This document shows positions 23,301-35,346 of a DNA stretch of 64,000 nucleotides, in pieces. The stretch's first letter is position 1; each line of letters begins with the position of its first letter. Source of the stretch: Trichinella spiralis (Eukaryota; Nematoda; Enoplea; Trichinellida; Trichinellidae); the NCBI GenBank assembly GCA_000181795.3, contig CM012954.1:15049059-15113058 (forward strand), written 5' to 3'. A program made the translations under genes and the position numbers. The notes under the pieces are model-generated. The model was not told where the DNA came from. It ran no database searches and saw only the letters and a list, made by a program, of their open reading frames with translations.

Positions 23301-26300
23301 GTTGTTGTTGTGCCGCTAGCTGAGATTGGTAAAATCCATTTGGTGGAGAATGGGTGGATGAAGATAAAGTTGGACTTTGAACATTCTGTTCGTAAACAAC
23401 CGACGAACATCTGTACGGGCTGAGCTTGTCAGCAGAGCACATGGACTTTTCCGCACCCAGCGGTGAACTGCTAGTAACCAGCTGATCTTGATGACGCACA
23501 ACATGCTGGTGAGGCAGACCGTTGTTGCCGGTGAACTGCAACGAAGAACCATTCGCACCGTTGGAACCGTCCAAACCAATCCTCTGGTACGCTTGCATTC
23601 GTCTGGCTCGATCCCGCTTGTACATGGAACCGAACTTGTTACGTCCACCTCGCATTCGATCCTCTCGAACGGCTAAAAAATAATTATTAAATCAAAATAA
23701 ACATTAAAAACTTGAAATAAATAAAAGCATTACAAACATGATCGAGAAAAAAGATTTTCTACCAATAAATTAAATGAATTCTTCCACTTGAAAAAATTCA
23801 TCTCAACCCCTCCGATTTGAACATTTTTCAACAACCAAGCAAGCAAGAAAGCAACTTGCATATTCTCTTCTGGTCCAGTTTTTCAAATCAATCCGGCTTC
23901 ATCAATTCAGGTGAACTGAACAATTTTCAAAGAAACGATACTGGCAATAAATTAATTATGATCAACAGTAAGAAGAACTGGATTTTTACTGTCTTCAAAA
24001 GCCAGGTGCCAGTCCAAAAGTACAACAATAGCATTATATAACGTATAGCCAAATTATTCCCATATTCTTCTTTTTCATTCATCAAAACATGCTTATTTGA
24101 ATATTCACCGACAAAATCACTTTTGTAATCAAGTTTCGGTTTGTTTATTTCCAAGAAAACCCACCACATGTCATTTCAATTTGAAAATATGATCATTTTT
24201 CATGAAATTATGATTTATTTCCCCCCCCCTCCTACCCCACTGGTCCTCCCAACTCGATTTGATCCCAAAAATTGATAATATGACAATTATTTTGAAAAAA
24301 AAAGAATTTGTACTCTCAGAAAATCATTGTCGTTGTCGACAAATCAGTAGAATGATAATGAGAAAATGATATTTCTATAAAAAAAAGCTGATAAATTTCA
24401 ACAATTGGACTATTGTTCTTCTGTTTTTGCTTATATCGTAGAATGAATGGCGGGAAAAAAAGTTCAACATTGGTCGACCTTATAATATGGTGCAATGCGT
24501 GCACATATTTGGATGATATTGTCAATTTTGGAAAAATGTCCGTGTTGTTGTCTTTTCACAAAAGGATGCTACTGTACAAAATGATGACCCTTGTCCACGC
24601 GTCGAGACAGTAGCACTGTCTCGAAGCCGTGGCGTGTATAGACGGATTTGAGACGGGTCAGGGTTATCACGGGTCATTGGGCCATCGAAAGTGCATTTTC
24701 GGTACAAGGTCGCCAGTGATAAACAGGAACTGACGAACGCGTTGGCGTTGGACCGGCTCCAGTTGCGCGATGGCTAAACAAAAAGCCACCGCCGACCGTT
24801 GGTCAGTGGAAAGTTGATGGCGCGGGAACGTCAGTTGCGCCGGATGCGGTCAGAATCGTTAATGGCCTGCGGTCACAAAGGCCATGTCGGGACGGATACG
24901 AAACCAGACGCGCCTGACAATCCCATAAATTCCGTGAGGTCCTTCGTGAAGAAAAGCCTTCGGGTCAAAAGTTCACCTAACGCACGCTTTGAAATTGAGC
25001 TTCACAATTCTTTTTATATTCATTTGCATGTTTATTAATTATTTATATTCGGTTGTTGTTTGCAACGCGAATTCGCACAACAATTACATATGACCGTCGA
25101 ACTTTTATACAAGTCGTTCAAAAGAAAGAAAACAAAAAAGTGACCAATAATCAAGCAGACAAATTGGTTAATAAAATTCAGTCATATATACATATTTGTA
25201 CAAAAGAAAGAGAAATTGAAATGATAAATAAAGCAATCATGCAATAAGTAATAAAGAAAAGCAAAAAAAAACTAGTACAATTGTGACATTTCATCCCTTC
25301 ACGACAACTGCAGCGACAATTGCAAACATCCTGCCACTACTACATATGCATATATATATATATGTATATATATTTATATATTAGGGTTTTTTGTCCAAAT
25401 TAAAAAAATCAGTACAAACTGAAGAAAAAATTTGAAAAAAAACTGTCACAAAAAGCAACAACAAAAAAAGCCATAAAAAAAGAATTGCATTCAGGATGAT
25501 GGGCAGGCTAGTAGTAGTAGTAGTAGTGGTGATGCTTTGGGAGACAGAGAGAATGATGATTGGGAACTATTTCAACATACCCGGGGGGTTGACTACGACC
25601 CAGCTGTCTATTTCTTTGAATAGGCAAAAAACAGGCCACTACCCAATCTACCTCCAGTTTTTCAACTCTGAGACGACCGAAAAAGCAGCTGAAACGTGCA
25701 CACGCACTAATGTGACTAAATTTGCCATTTCAGACCCAGAAAATTTGCCAAGCAATTCTACTGCTGGGCAAGCTCTTTTTTCTTTTTTTGGGTTACAAAA
25801 ATTCTGTTCTAATATAGCAAAGAATGGACAAAAAAAGAGAATCACCCTCGTCGGTAAATGATGTGAAAAAATTAATCAATTCTGGAATGAAAAAGAAAAA
25901 AATAATGATTTTCCCATATTTCGAAAGCAAAGAACCAACAATTTGACATGCATTGAATAAATGTACTTGTGCGAACATGTACTGTATTTTTCTTTGAAAA
26001 ATTAATATTCGAAAAAAAGTTAAGAATATCAAGTAAAATAAATATGCATTTTGCTTTTTCAAACGATCATTATTAGTAGAAATGCCACCATTTATGAAAA
26101 GTAGCTTGTCAGTGACTTTGATCTATGCATATCTACAAGATGTCAAATAGTACAAGTAACACGATTGGTCATTTTATCCAAACCGGTCCGATGGGTCGAA
26201 AGTTCGTTCCTAACTGACCGAACTGTACGATAAGGAAATGTCCCTTTCCATTTCTCTCACAGTACATAGATTCTTGCCAATCTTTTAAACCACTCACACC

Positions 26301-27303
26301 TAACTTCTTCATACAAGGATATACATATGTTTTTCAAGTAAACTCAATATCTACAATTTAATGTATACAAATATGGTAGTAATAATTTGTATAATATTTC
26401 AATTTTTGCTAATTTCAATAAAAAGGGAAAGTTTTGAAATAGGACGAAGCTGGCCAACTTTTACCAGCAGTCAGCTGGTCACGTGTCATTTCAATTTCCC
26501 ATCTTATTCTTATTATTCTATACGCTATTAGCAATTGACGGTTGTTTTAATCGAAAATTGAGGGAAACTTTTTCCACGAGCTTCTGCATGTGGATATGAA
26601 AAATTCCACTGCTTTCAATAATTTGCGGCTCATTTTCTCAGAAAATTTTGCCAATATTACAAAGAACGATTGACCCGACGTCGGCTGCGGTGGCCCACTT
26701 TCACCACTTTGCCAGACGTGCCTATACACGCATGCTCCTATGCTCGGTCGAGGAAGGGACAGTTGAGAGAAAAAAAAACTTTTTTTTTGGAGATGATATA
26801 AAAATTATGATTTCTGTTGAAAAAATTCATAATGAAAATGAAATTAAAAAGAAATTTTCATACCTTCAATTTTCATGCCAACTTTGAGACACTTTTGAAA
26901 ACGACAATGCGGGCAGCGTTTGCGGCATGTTTTATCAATTGGACAGTTTTGGTCAGCTGAACATTGGTATACCTGTTGGAAAAGAAGAATAATTTAATAA
27001 ATGCACATGGAACGTATCTTGATGAAGTGATGAAACCTTTTTGTTTTGAACGGTACGTTTGAAGAAACCTTTGCAAGATTCACATGTGAGCAGACCGTAG
27101 TGATAGCCGGAAACTTTGTCACCACAGACGGGACAACAATCTTGTATGAATGTGGATGAAGCAGCTGAAGAAGCTGAAGAAGAAGAAGAGGCGATTTTCG
27201 CCCGACCGACGTTCAACGATTGCGGCGCCATAGGTGCAGCTGCGGCGAGCATCTTGCCGGTTACCGGCTCCAAAGTTGCAGTACAGTTAGCATTGCAGTC
27301 CGC
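20374..27303 (-). CDS. nhr-25: Nuclear hormone receptor, NR5A / FTZ-F1 (nhr-25) family
   Basis: Seven coding exons are clear: complement of 27037-27303, 26864-26972, 22447-23672, 21678-21796, 20848-20987, 20623-20770, 20374-20545 (726 codons plus stop). The DNA-binding domain has two four-Cys zinc fingers, P-box ESCKG, and the diagnostic FTZ-F1 box [15 protein letters not shown] right after it. This box identifies subfamily 5. A Gln/Ala-rich hinge follows in the 1.2 kb exon. The ligand-binding domain carries the family helix pattern and ends with the activation helix [10 protein letters not shown]5 receptors bind DNA as monomers and control moulting, epidermis and gonad development in nematodes. 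The first clear exon is preceded by a good acceptor (CTTGCAG) in phase 0, so an upstream coding exon is likely; otherwise a Met 17 residues in could start translation. Intron 2 (23673-26863) is 3.2 kb. Confidence 0.93.
22385..22411. repeat. (AAT)n microsatellite just inside an NR5 intron
   Basis: About nine AAT units lie some 35 nt inside the intron after the 1.2 kb NR5 exon (donor at 22446). On the transcript strand this is (ATT)n close to the 5' splice site. Confidence 0.85.
24590..24990. promoter_or_regulatory. GC-rich island with clustered nuclear-receptor half-sites in the NR5 intron
   Basis: Within about 320 bp the plus strand has six GGTCA cores at 24656-24660, 24672-24676, 24801-24805, 24848-24852, 24871-24875 and 24963-24967. 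The last forms a direct repeat with two-base spacing, GGGTCA-AA-AGTTCA (24962-24975). ACAAGGTCG at 24704-24712 matches the NR5 monomer site YCAAGGYCR at eight of nine positions. One GGTCA on one strand would be expected about every kilobase. An autoregulatory enhancer is an inference. Confidence 0.4.
24595..24632. other. Strong hairpin inside the NR5 intron
   Basis: A perfect 9-bp inverted repeat, TCGAGACAG (24602-24610) and CTGTCTCGA (24616-24624), encloses the loop TAGCA. It is extended outward by CCACG (24595-24599) pairing with CGTGG (24628-24632) across a small internal loop. It sits at the edge of the GC-rich island in the 3.2 kb intron. Function is unknown; it could be an RNA structure, a terminator-like element or the end of an old mobile element. 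Confidence 0.6.
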
Positions 27304-27444
27304 CTGCAAGCAAGTGATAAAATAATATCTGTCGATTTTTGATGAAGATTTGTTAATTAATACATGTGAATGGAATTGTTAAAGGAGAAAATTGTATAAA
27401 CGTTGTTGTTGAGTAACAGATGAGCGACAAATACAAAAATAGAA

Positions 27445-27535
27445 GAGAGAGCGGGAGAGAGAGAGAGAGCACGCGAGAGACAGAGAAAGCAAGATAGCAA
27501 ATGAGATAGAGAGAGAGAGAGCGAGAGAGAGAAAA
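27445..27535. repeat. GA-rich microsatellite upstream of the NR5 DNA-binding exon
   Basis: Imperfect GAGA repeats with occasional CG interruptions span about 90 bp. On the NR5 transcript strand this is a CT-rich tract. It may act as a GAGA-factor-type promoter element, but it may be plain simple sequence. Confidence 0.75.
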
Positions 27536-27639
27536 AAGGAGAGCAAGAATCAGACCCACCGGTCGGTAGGCAAAGTGCCGAAACACGTCAGTACGTATCA
27601 CACCTGTCTGTCAAAGGCGGGCCCAGCAGCTACTAGTTG

Positions 27640-27830
27640 CCGCCGTACGGGAACCGCGATGTCGCCACATAATTGGCCAATCAGAGTTGACCGACTGGCT
27701 CAAGTTGACCAATCAGTATTGACAGCGGATCGTCGCCCTCCCCGGGGGTGCCCCAGCTCGCAATTGTCAATCAACCGCCCGGCAATTCGCGGTTGTTGCG
27801 CAAGGACGGTCAGGGTCGACATCTGCAAAC
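27640..27830. promoter_or_regulatory. CCAAT-rich GC island, possible NR5 promoter
   Basis: This GC-rich island, about 350 bp upstream of the DNA-binding-domain exon, contains the palindrome ATTGGCCAAT (27672-27681) and another CCAAT at 27709-27713. Two TTGACC motifs (27687-27692 and 27705-27710; GGTCAA on the other strand) occur, and GGTCA appears again near 27810. Position and motif content suggest an internal promoter giving a receptor isoform that starts near the zinc fingers. This is inference. Confidence 0.4.
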
Positions 27831-27912
27831 CGTTTCCTCATCCCTTACCTACATACTAGGTGCTTTAAGTTTTTGAATGATGAAAGAGGAAATGAAGAAG
27901 AAGAAAAAAAAA

Positions 27913-28010
27913 CACATTACACGCACACACACATTTACATGCATAAATGTATACACACGTATTTGTAGGCACACACACACACACATACACATATATGTAT
28001 ATACACAGTG
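27913..28010. repeat. CA/TA-rich microsatellite
   Basis: Runs of ACACAC mixed with TATATA and ACGCACAC span about 100 bp upstream of the NR5 exons. No other feature is seen in it. Confidence 0.75.
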
Positions 28011-28715
28011 CATACTATAAACTGCACAAATGTGCATACTAACGTGTACCCAGAGTTAGAGGTGCGTGCGCACAGAAAAAATATAAAAAAACAGTATGCT
28101 GCTTTTCAGTCAGCTTGATTATATGTGCAGGCCCAACGGGTGACGAACAAGACAAAGCACTGTCGTCTTTTCCAGGGTTCCAGTTTTTCTGACACACTTT
28201 GGCGTCCTGCACCCGACCAGACGATACTGGTGATTTGGCGTTTTTCACAAATTTGGCTCAGACCGGCTTTTCGAGACTGTCTCACGTGTGCAGTGGAAAA
28301 GCAAGAAGAGGCAAAGGCATACATGCAAGCATGCATGCATTGAGAAGGGGTAGAAAAAGAGAGTAAGAGATAGAGACAGGGGGAAAGGAGGGAGAAAAAT
28401 TGAATAAAAAAAAGAAGAAAAAAAATTCGGTCACCCAACCAAACGTTGGTTAAAGCATTTGTTAATGCTTTCTTGATGTTTTGAACAGCGTCACCGGCCT
28501 CTAGTAGCGATGGCCTGGGAATCAGAGCGCCTTTTCGGCAATGGACAATGGCCCCACTTGAACGCGCTAGCTCAGCCGCTCAGGTCAGCTGGCTTAAACA
28601 AACCCGTCGGGCGGGGCCAATTTCGACCATGGAAAATTGCTCCGATCGATTGAAAACTATTGTCACTTGTTGTACCTGGTCCATTGATCGAATCGAGCCG
28701 TTTTATCCAGTCCAA

Positions 28716-28746
28716 AGTGTGTCTGTCTGGCTGTCTGTCTGTCTGT
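28716..28746. repeat. (TCTG)n microsatellite
   Basis: About six TCTG units with one interruption lie in the region between the candidate NR5 5' exons and the main gene. Confidence 0.8.
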
Positions 28747-29007
28747 CGACCGCAATATGAATATGCAACTGAGCAATGTGATGTGAAGAACAACAATTAC
28801 AATAATTATTACAATCTCGAGTTTGGTCAAAAATGGAAAAAAATTCCCACATATACAAATAGATGAACAATTGAACACATATATTTTTGATCATCATATG
28901 GAAATTTGCATTTTATAATTTTTGAAAAGTTTTCACGAAACGAAATAAAAAAGGTGAGATAATTAATCGGTGGAGAAAATGAGAAAAGCATTAAGTTTAC
29001 AACTTAC

Positions 29008-29262
29008 CCAGTGAAATTGTAGTAGAGGATCCATTAAAAATGAATTATAAGAAAAATTTTTCACCAAATAAACCAGTGATGAATAGAAAGAAATGAACTC
29101 GAACAAGCGCGAAGGTCGAAGTTGCATAAAAGAGACAGCTGACGGCTCCCTGTTGGACCCAAGAGTGAGACCATTGGGCCTGTCAAAAAATGCCCCCAAA
29201 AAGCCTGTTAAGCAGCAGATGGGCGCACTGCAGGGACCCGACGCCTCGAAACTCTGACGACC
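29008..29262 (-). CDS. Candidate 5' exon of the NR5 gene
   Basis: This minus-strand segment is open for 85 codons. It is bounded by a good acceptor (CATCTCAG) and a strong donor (GTAAGTTG), and has phase 0 at both ends, compatible with the phase-0 acceptor of the NR5 zinc-finger exon. It begins GRQSFEASG and ends LLQFHW. The peptide shows no similarity I recognise and contains hydrophobic stretches unusual for a receptor N-terminus. It may instead be UTR or belong to another transcript. Confidence 0.3.
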
Positions 29263-29428
29263 CTGAGATGTAAGGGAAAAAAACAACAACAACAACAATA
29301 ATAATAGCGGTGACTATTACTCTTTTTTAAGCATACATCTAGATACGATCAAAAAGTAATCAACATGCACAACGACAACAGAAAGCGTTATATACAAATC
29401 TCTTGTAACAACATATCGCAATTTTTAC

Positions 29429-29504
29429 CTTGTCGATGGAATATTCATTTTTGCATTTCACATTTTTGTACGCCATATTTGTAACAATACGAAAGACTTC
29501 TTCA
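29429..29504 (-). CDS. Candidate first coding exon of the NR5 gene
   Basis: The exon-like segment lies between acceptor TTTCAG and donor GTAAAAAT. An ATG at 29476 opens MAYKNVKCKNEYSIDK and ends in phase 0, matching the next candidate exon and the zinc-finger exon. The same frame is also open upstream of the ATG (EEVFRIVTN), so it could be an internal exon of a gene I have not resolved. Confidence 0.3.
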
Positions 29505-32500
29505 CTGAAACAAAGAATATGAAAGAATTATTAAAAGTAAGGAAATATATGCTGACAGTTATAAGCGTGTCAATTATAAAATATTCTCTGTAAACAAACT
29601 TTAAAATGTTGAGGGTGTGGACAACAGGATGAGCTATTATTATTATTATTATTGTTCGTGTAAATTGGTAAAAGTTAAAATAAAATTGATAATCATTGCA
29701 GCCAACTGAGTGGTATGGTAATTTTTGACAATCTGATTTTCCAATTTCGAAACCAATTCAAACAAGGAACTGTCGATTTGGCAATAATGATCGCATGACG
29801 CAATGCAAATTCGAGATGACGCATCATAGCGGAAATGAAGTTGAAATTTGAAAAACAAAAACAAATTATTAATTAATATTTTGAGAAAATTTAAATATAT
29901 TTGGAAGCATTTCGAAAAATGCCGATTTTCCAAAAAACATAAAAATAATACAGAAATTTATCTCATTTTTCAAATTTCACAAATCTGCTTTCAGTAGTCA
30001 AGGTTGTTGCATGTTTTTTTTTTGAATTTTTCTTCCGTCAAGCAGAGTGAAGAAGAAAATGGCCAAATTCACCTTGGCCCGCTTCGAAAGCTTCCAATTA
30101 CCAACAGTGCAATGCGGTTAAGCCGAGGGGTAGAAAGAAAATTTGAAAAAAAACTAATGAGTAGAGAGCTTTTCCCAAAAATTAGATTTTTCAACAATAG
30201 CAAAAAAAATTTTTGCTAGGTGAGCTAATTTTACAAACGGCCAAGTTTTCCCAGTTCCAAAATTTCTTTTTTTCCATTTTCTTGGTCACCGGACAAACGG
30301 TGGTAATTGGGCAATTTTTTTTTTCAAGTCAAAAACTACTGGCCGGAAAAAAAATGCGGGAAATTGTCCACAACGGAAGAGTTTCATAATTTGGTATGAA
30401 AAACTGAAGAAGAAAGAAATGGCAGGGGGGTAAAGGCAAAAGCGGGTCAATAGATTTGCCAGAATTGCACGCCCTGAGGAGAAGAAACTGCAACCGCACC
30501 TGGCCGAGTTAGAACATACGATACAAGAGGGTGTGGGTTTTTCATTATTCTTCTTCTTTGGCTTTTCCAATTTCATCAACTTTTTGCAAATCATCACCAG
30601 CCAGATGCTGCGGATGCTCTACTTGCCTAGCAGACGGGACAATTTGGGACGAGCAGAAAAAAATTGATTTTTTTTTCAAATTTTATTAAATTTCTCTTAT
30701 TCTTCTTTTTTTTTGGGAAATTCACCACCGTCCCAGACTGTGGGGTGTGGCCGGCTTGGAAAAGCCGAATCTGTACCCTCTGCCGACACTGTCAATCATC
30801 GAATGGAACTGGAAAAAATTGGCAAAAATGTGAACTGAAAGAATGCTGAAGAAATTATACCGGAAATGATACTTTCAAACAACGGAAGTGAAAAGCAATT
30901 TGCACAAATATTGTATGAATAAGAATGCTTTCCTTTTCTACTTTGAATACATAAAAAAAGTGGACCGACGACAATCTCGACAAACACTTTTTTTAAATAT
31001 GAATCTCAATTTAAATGAAATTTTACATTAAAAAAATTATTTTTAAAATATCTTACAAAATACTTTCTTCTGGTATTGATAATTTGGAGCTTGGGCACAC
31101 GATCCTACTGCGATTTTCGAATTCGTTTCCCAATAAATCAATTTTATTGATCGGGCTGAAATTTTTTTCGCACTTCAACTTGAAATTCATTTCAGTGCTT
31201 CAAATAGAATTTCAAAACGATAAAATTTCAAATTTGAATTTCAAATACAATTTCAAACGTTGCACATTTGCCAACGATCACACTTGGCAGCGCTTTTCGT
31301 ATCACGAACGAAACCGCAGACAGTAAAATATGGCTAATGAGGTAGTAATTATTTTTCAAAATTATTAACTTTATAAAACTTGAAATAAAAATCACTTTTT
31401 GACATTTTTTACTTTATTTAGATAAAATTATTAAAAATATACACCAGAATTGTTGATTTATTAAAATACTTTTATAGTATATATTTTCAGTTTTATGAAT
31501 ATACAAAATTACTTAAAAATTGAATTTATAAAATTTTTTAAATATTTAATTTGACAACATAATACACTTTTAAATTAATTTATTGATTGTTTACGCTAAA
31601 TAACTGCAACTGTACAACATAGAAAGCTAATAAACAGGCTGTTTATAAAATTATATTTTCAAAATTAATTGAATTAGCTAACAATTTCATTTTAAAATTA
31701 TTTTGACAATGTACAATGGCAATTTTTAAAATGTGAACTAAATTATCATCATACAGTAGAATTCAAATGGAAAAAACTTTTTCAAAACTTTCGACATTAT
31801 TAAAGTATTAAAATTTGAAATATTTGTTAATAAAAAGTTATATGTGATGAATATTAAAATATTTTTTCTATATTATACGAAACGCCGTTTCTTTCCCAGA
31901 ATTAATAGTTCGCGTAATGCAGGTACGTTTGTCAGTTTACAAATGACAGTAGACACATTTACACGTTAATTAGAGAAATTTCGCAAACTATTTGCAGAAA
32001 ATTGCAAAAACAATATTTTATGAAATCACATAATATTTTCATTATTTACAATTGTATTTATAATATACAAAATGGTTTACTAACGCTTTGCAATTTTTTA
32101 GTACTTAAGTAAAAATAATAATTTAATTTTTACTATTTATGGACAAATATTTAAGATTTTACTCAAATTCAAAGCAATACATTTCTTAAATACAAAATAA
32201 CTGGTATAATGCTTGATTTCTTTTGTTACCTTCATTATTAACACTGATAAATTGTGTAAATTGGGTAAGAGGCACGTACAAGTAAATGCGAAGCATTGTC
32301 ATATTGTGTAAACAAGATATCGCATTTTATGATTACTTGAATAACATAAATACATATTTTTATAAATATATATTGGTGGACACATATCATAAAGCTATTT
32401 TTATTATTTTTTACTGTTGTGGTGAAGATAATAATCTTATAAAGCAGATTTAAGGTTGTCGTGAACTTTAAAGTTTCATTTAACTTGGATTATTATGTAA

Positions 32501-33445
32501 AATTAAAGTGAACGAATTTGTTTTTTCATTTTTTACTTATTAAACTCTTTTAGATTTCTTCTTGTTAAAATGTTTTTCAAGCATTGACTATGAATTAAAT
32601 ATTATTTGGATTTCAATAGTGCACGCTGTGCTGTTTAAAGAGTAAACACTAAAACATTATGTTGAGTAAATTAATTGTTTCTTTCTCATTTCTGTCTCTC
32701 TGTATATTTTTAAAACTTCAAAAATTTTGTTTTCACGTAATTTGCTGACTCATTGTTTAAATAACGTTTTACTACGCTTGTTAAATTTTATTCAAAATCC
32801 TACAGGAAATTTTATCATATAAGTTACTTCTTTCTGATTTAATCAATTCTCACATCAGTTTTTCAAATGTGAGTCATAAAGCGATTATCGCTTTTGCAAC
32901 GCTTTGCATCATCTATTGAATTAGTCATTCAGTTTTTTTCTTGTTTCAAAGCTTTGCAATGTTGACTTATTTAGAGTCAGCCATGATTGCTCATCATTTG
33001 TTTGAAATTGCTCATCGTTTTTTACTTTTATCCGAATTACCCATTTGCATATATTTAATGCATAAATAGATAATTCCGATTTTAGAAATGTAATATAAAA
33101 AAAAAGCTATTAGGTCTGTTTGAGTGTATTTTCGCTGAAAAGTGTTATTTAAATATTAAGTATTATGTGAATAAAATAAATATTCATCTGAGTATATTTC
33201 ATATTTTATAACAATATTTACATCCATTTCAAATGTCATGATTGGTAATGCAAACGTTTTGTATACTTGGACGTGAAAATCATGTTTTATTATTACAGTA
33301 ATATATCTTAAATAACCGCATTCTCATGTTGGAAGTTGTTGAATGTGTGAATATTTTGTTCCAGAATTTTTACTTAACTTGTTTTGCATTAATTTGAATG
33401 CATTTTAATTGCTTTCAAAGTTTATGCAGTGCTTTTTTCATCTAA
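29505..33445. other. Gene-poor region between NR5 and the Rho GTPase
   Basis: About 3.9 kb, strongly AT-rich, especially 31330-33400. A few more GC-balanced patches occur at about 30040-30130, 30440-30640 and 30720-30800, without protein-like frames or splice-consistent structure. A minus-strand frame at 29649-29933 has slightly protein-like content but no family match. I see no RNA gene. Confidence 0.55.
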
Positions 33446-34790
33446 ATGTCCGCCACATCCCGATCAATAAAATGCGTCGTCGTGGGCGATGGCACTGTTG
33501 GAAAAACGTGCATGCTCATCTCCTACACCACCGACTCTTTTCCGCAGGAATACGTGCCGACGGTGTAAGTAGTGCTATATTCTGCAAGGAGATGATGTTT
33601 TTATTTTTCAAGTTTTTAATTTAATACAGATATGTTGATAAAAAATTTTTTTGTTTGTAATTCATTTTATTTTCAAAATAATTCCATTAGGAAATAACCG
33701 AGCAGTATTTTATTTCAATTACAGGTTTGACAATTATTCAGCTCCTTTGACCGTGGATGGCATGACGGTAATGCTCGGTTTATGGGACACGGCTGGACAA
33801 GAAGACTACGATCGCTTGAGGCCACTTTCCTATCCTCAGGTATCTTGTGTTATAATGTTATAAAATTTTTGTCTTCACATTTCCTTCTCACGTTGTGTAA
33901 AAGTTCGCATAATTGTCGCATTAGAAATAATTACTTCTTACAATTTTATTGAAATCTCAGCAAGAGCTGCATTTAACGAGAAGACCAGTTTTTCAATTTC
34001 TGTCTAACGGAAGCATAGCTTTGGCGTCGGTTGCTTGATTAATTATTTCTCAACTCGTTTTAATCCAGTCTACACGATCTCTGATTTCTTATGCTACTTC
34101 CTTTGCACGCGTGTTGTTTGTTTGTTTGTTTATTTGTCATTATTGTTCATTTCAGACGGACGTGTTTATTTTATGCTTCAGCCTCGTGTCGCCGGTTAGT
34201 TTCGACAATGTCACTTCGAAATGGTTTCCAGAATTGCGTCACCACTGCCCGGATACGCCTATTCTTCTAGTCGGTAAGTGGAAATGCCATTGCAACAGGA
34301 AGCCAGTTTACTGCTTTGATTTTCATTTGCTAGCTTTTGATCAATTTCGTTTATGAGTAATTGAAAAATACCTCCAGTTTGAGAGCATCGAGCAATTGAG
34401 AGAGAATATGTGTTGAAGAAAATAAAATAAAATAATTTCACAATTTTTCAAATGATAATGAAATTCAGGAACAAAGCTCGACCTGAGGGATGATCAACAG
34501 ATTATAAAGAATCTCGGCGATCAAGGACTGAGTCCAATTACTCGGAGTCAAGGGAACAAATTAGCGCAGAAATTGCACGCTATCAAATACATGGAATGTA
34601 GTGCATTAACGCAAGAAAATCTCAGACAGGTTTGATTTCTATACCGAATACGTAAAAATGCAAATTATTCTGTGATTTGTTTCCGCGTTGTTGTTTATTT
34701 TGCCAATTAGTTCAGGTTTTCGACGAAGCGGTTCGTGCTGTTCTCAGGCCACAGCCAGCAAAATCAAAACGCCGCTGTAGCGTGCTGTGA
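33446..34790 (+). CDS. mig-2: Rho-family small GTPase, MIG-2/Mtl (Rac-like) type
   Basis: Five exons: 33446-33564, 33725-33839, 34156-34273, 34469-34629, 34716-34790, giving 195 aa. The protein has the full set of G motifs: P-loop GDGTVGKT, effector region YVPTVFDNYS, DTAGQE, TKLD spanning the exon 3-4 junction, and ECSAL. The Rho-specific insert follows DLRDD. The tail [10 protein letters not shown] supplies a basic stretch and a CAAX box ending in Leu, which predicts geranylgeranylation. Residues such as [16 protein letters not shown] and [14 protein letters not shown] place it with Rac-like proteins; [12 protein letters not shown] resembles MIG-2/Mtl more than Rac1. These GTPases act at the plasma membrane to guide cell and axon migration. 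It could instead be a divergent Rac or RhoG; the subfamily assignment is less certain than the family. Confidence 0.93.
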
Positions 34791-35265
34791 ACGCGTGGGC
34801 GTTGTTTCTCTCTCTTTTTCCCTCTCTGCATTTTAGTAAGTATGCGCAACAAGCAAGCTCCATCATTCACTGTCAATTAGCTTTACTAATGCTAATGCAG
34901 CTTTTGTTGCTCTTTATTTAATTGCACAAGCTATTTGATTTTTTGATCAATTTTTGAGCTATCCTTTTTTCTTCATCTATATTTATATATGTTCATAAAA
35001 AAATGTTTAGTATTTGAATTCAGTCTTCACTTGTATTTTCCTTTGTTAAAGATGAAAAAAACGGATGATGAATCATCATATCCATCGTAGTAACCAACAG
35101 TCGACGGAAATGGACACGTTTTGTTTTGCGAAAAGGATGGATTAAATGATTTTCTTGCGCTTGCACGCGCATGACTCAGTGAGCGTAAATTATTGACCGA
35201 TAGCATCGCAAATTGACATTTATATATAGCAATAAAGATTTATGTGATGCTTTATCAGAGAAGAA

Positions 35266-35304
<39 letters not shown>

Positions 35305-35346
35305 TATTTTGCTGTACGATATAACAATTAAAGCTGGTTGGTTCAT
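34791..35346. other. Convergent intergenic region with a (TA)n tract
   Basis: This region lies between the ends of the Rho GTPase (+) and MOSPD-like (-) genes. A (TA)n microsatellite of about 33 bp lies at 35268-35300. No coding or RNA gene is evident. Confidence 0.7.

Noticed and set aside
29649..29933. Minus-strand frame with somewhat protein-like content (CDHYCQIDSSLFELV)
   Set aside because: No splice-consistent connection to neighbouring candidate exons and no family match; length is within what AT-rich DNA gives by chance.
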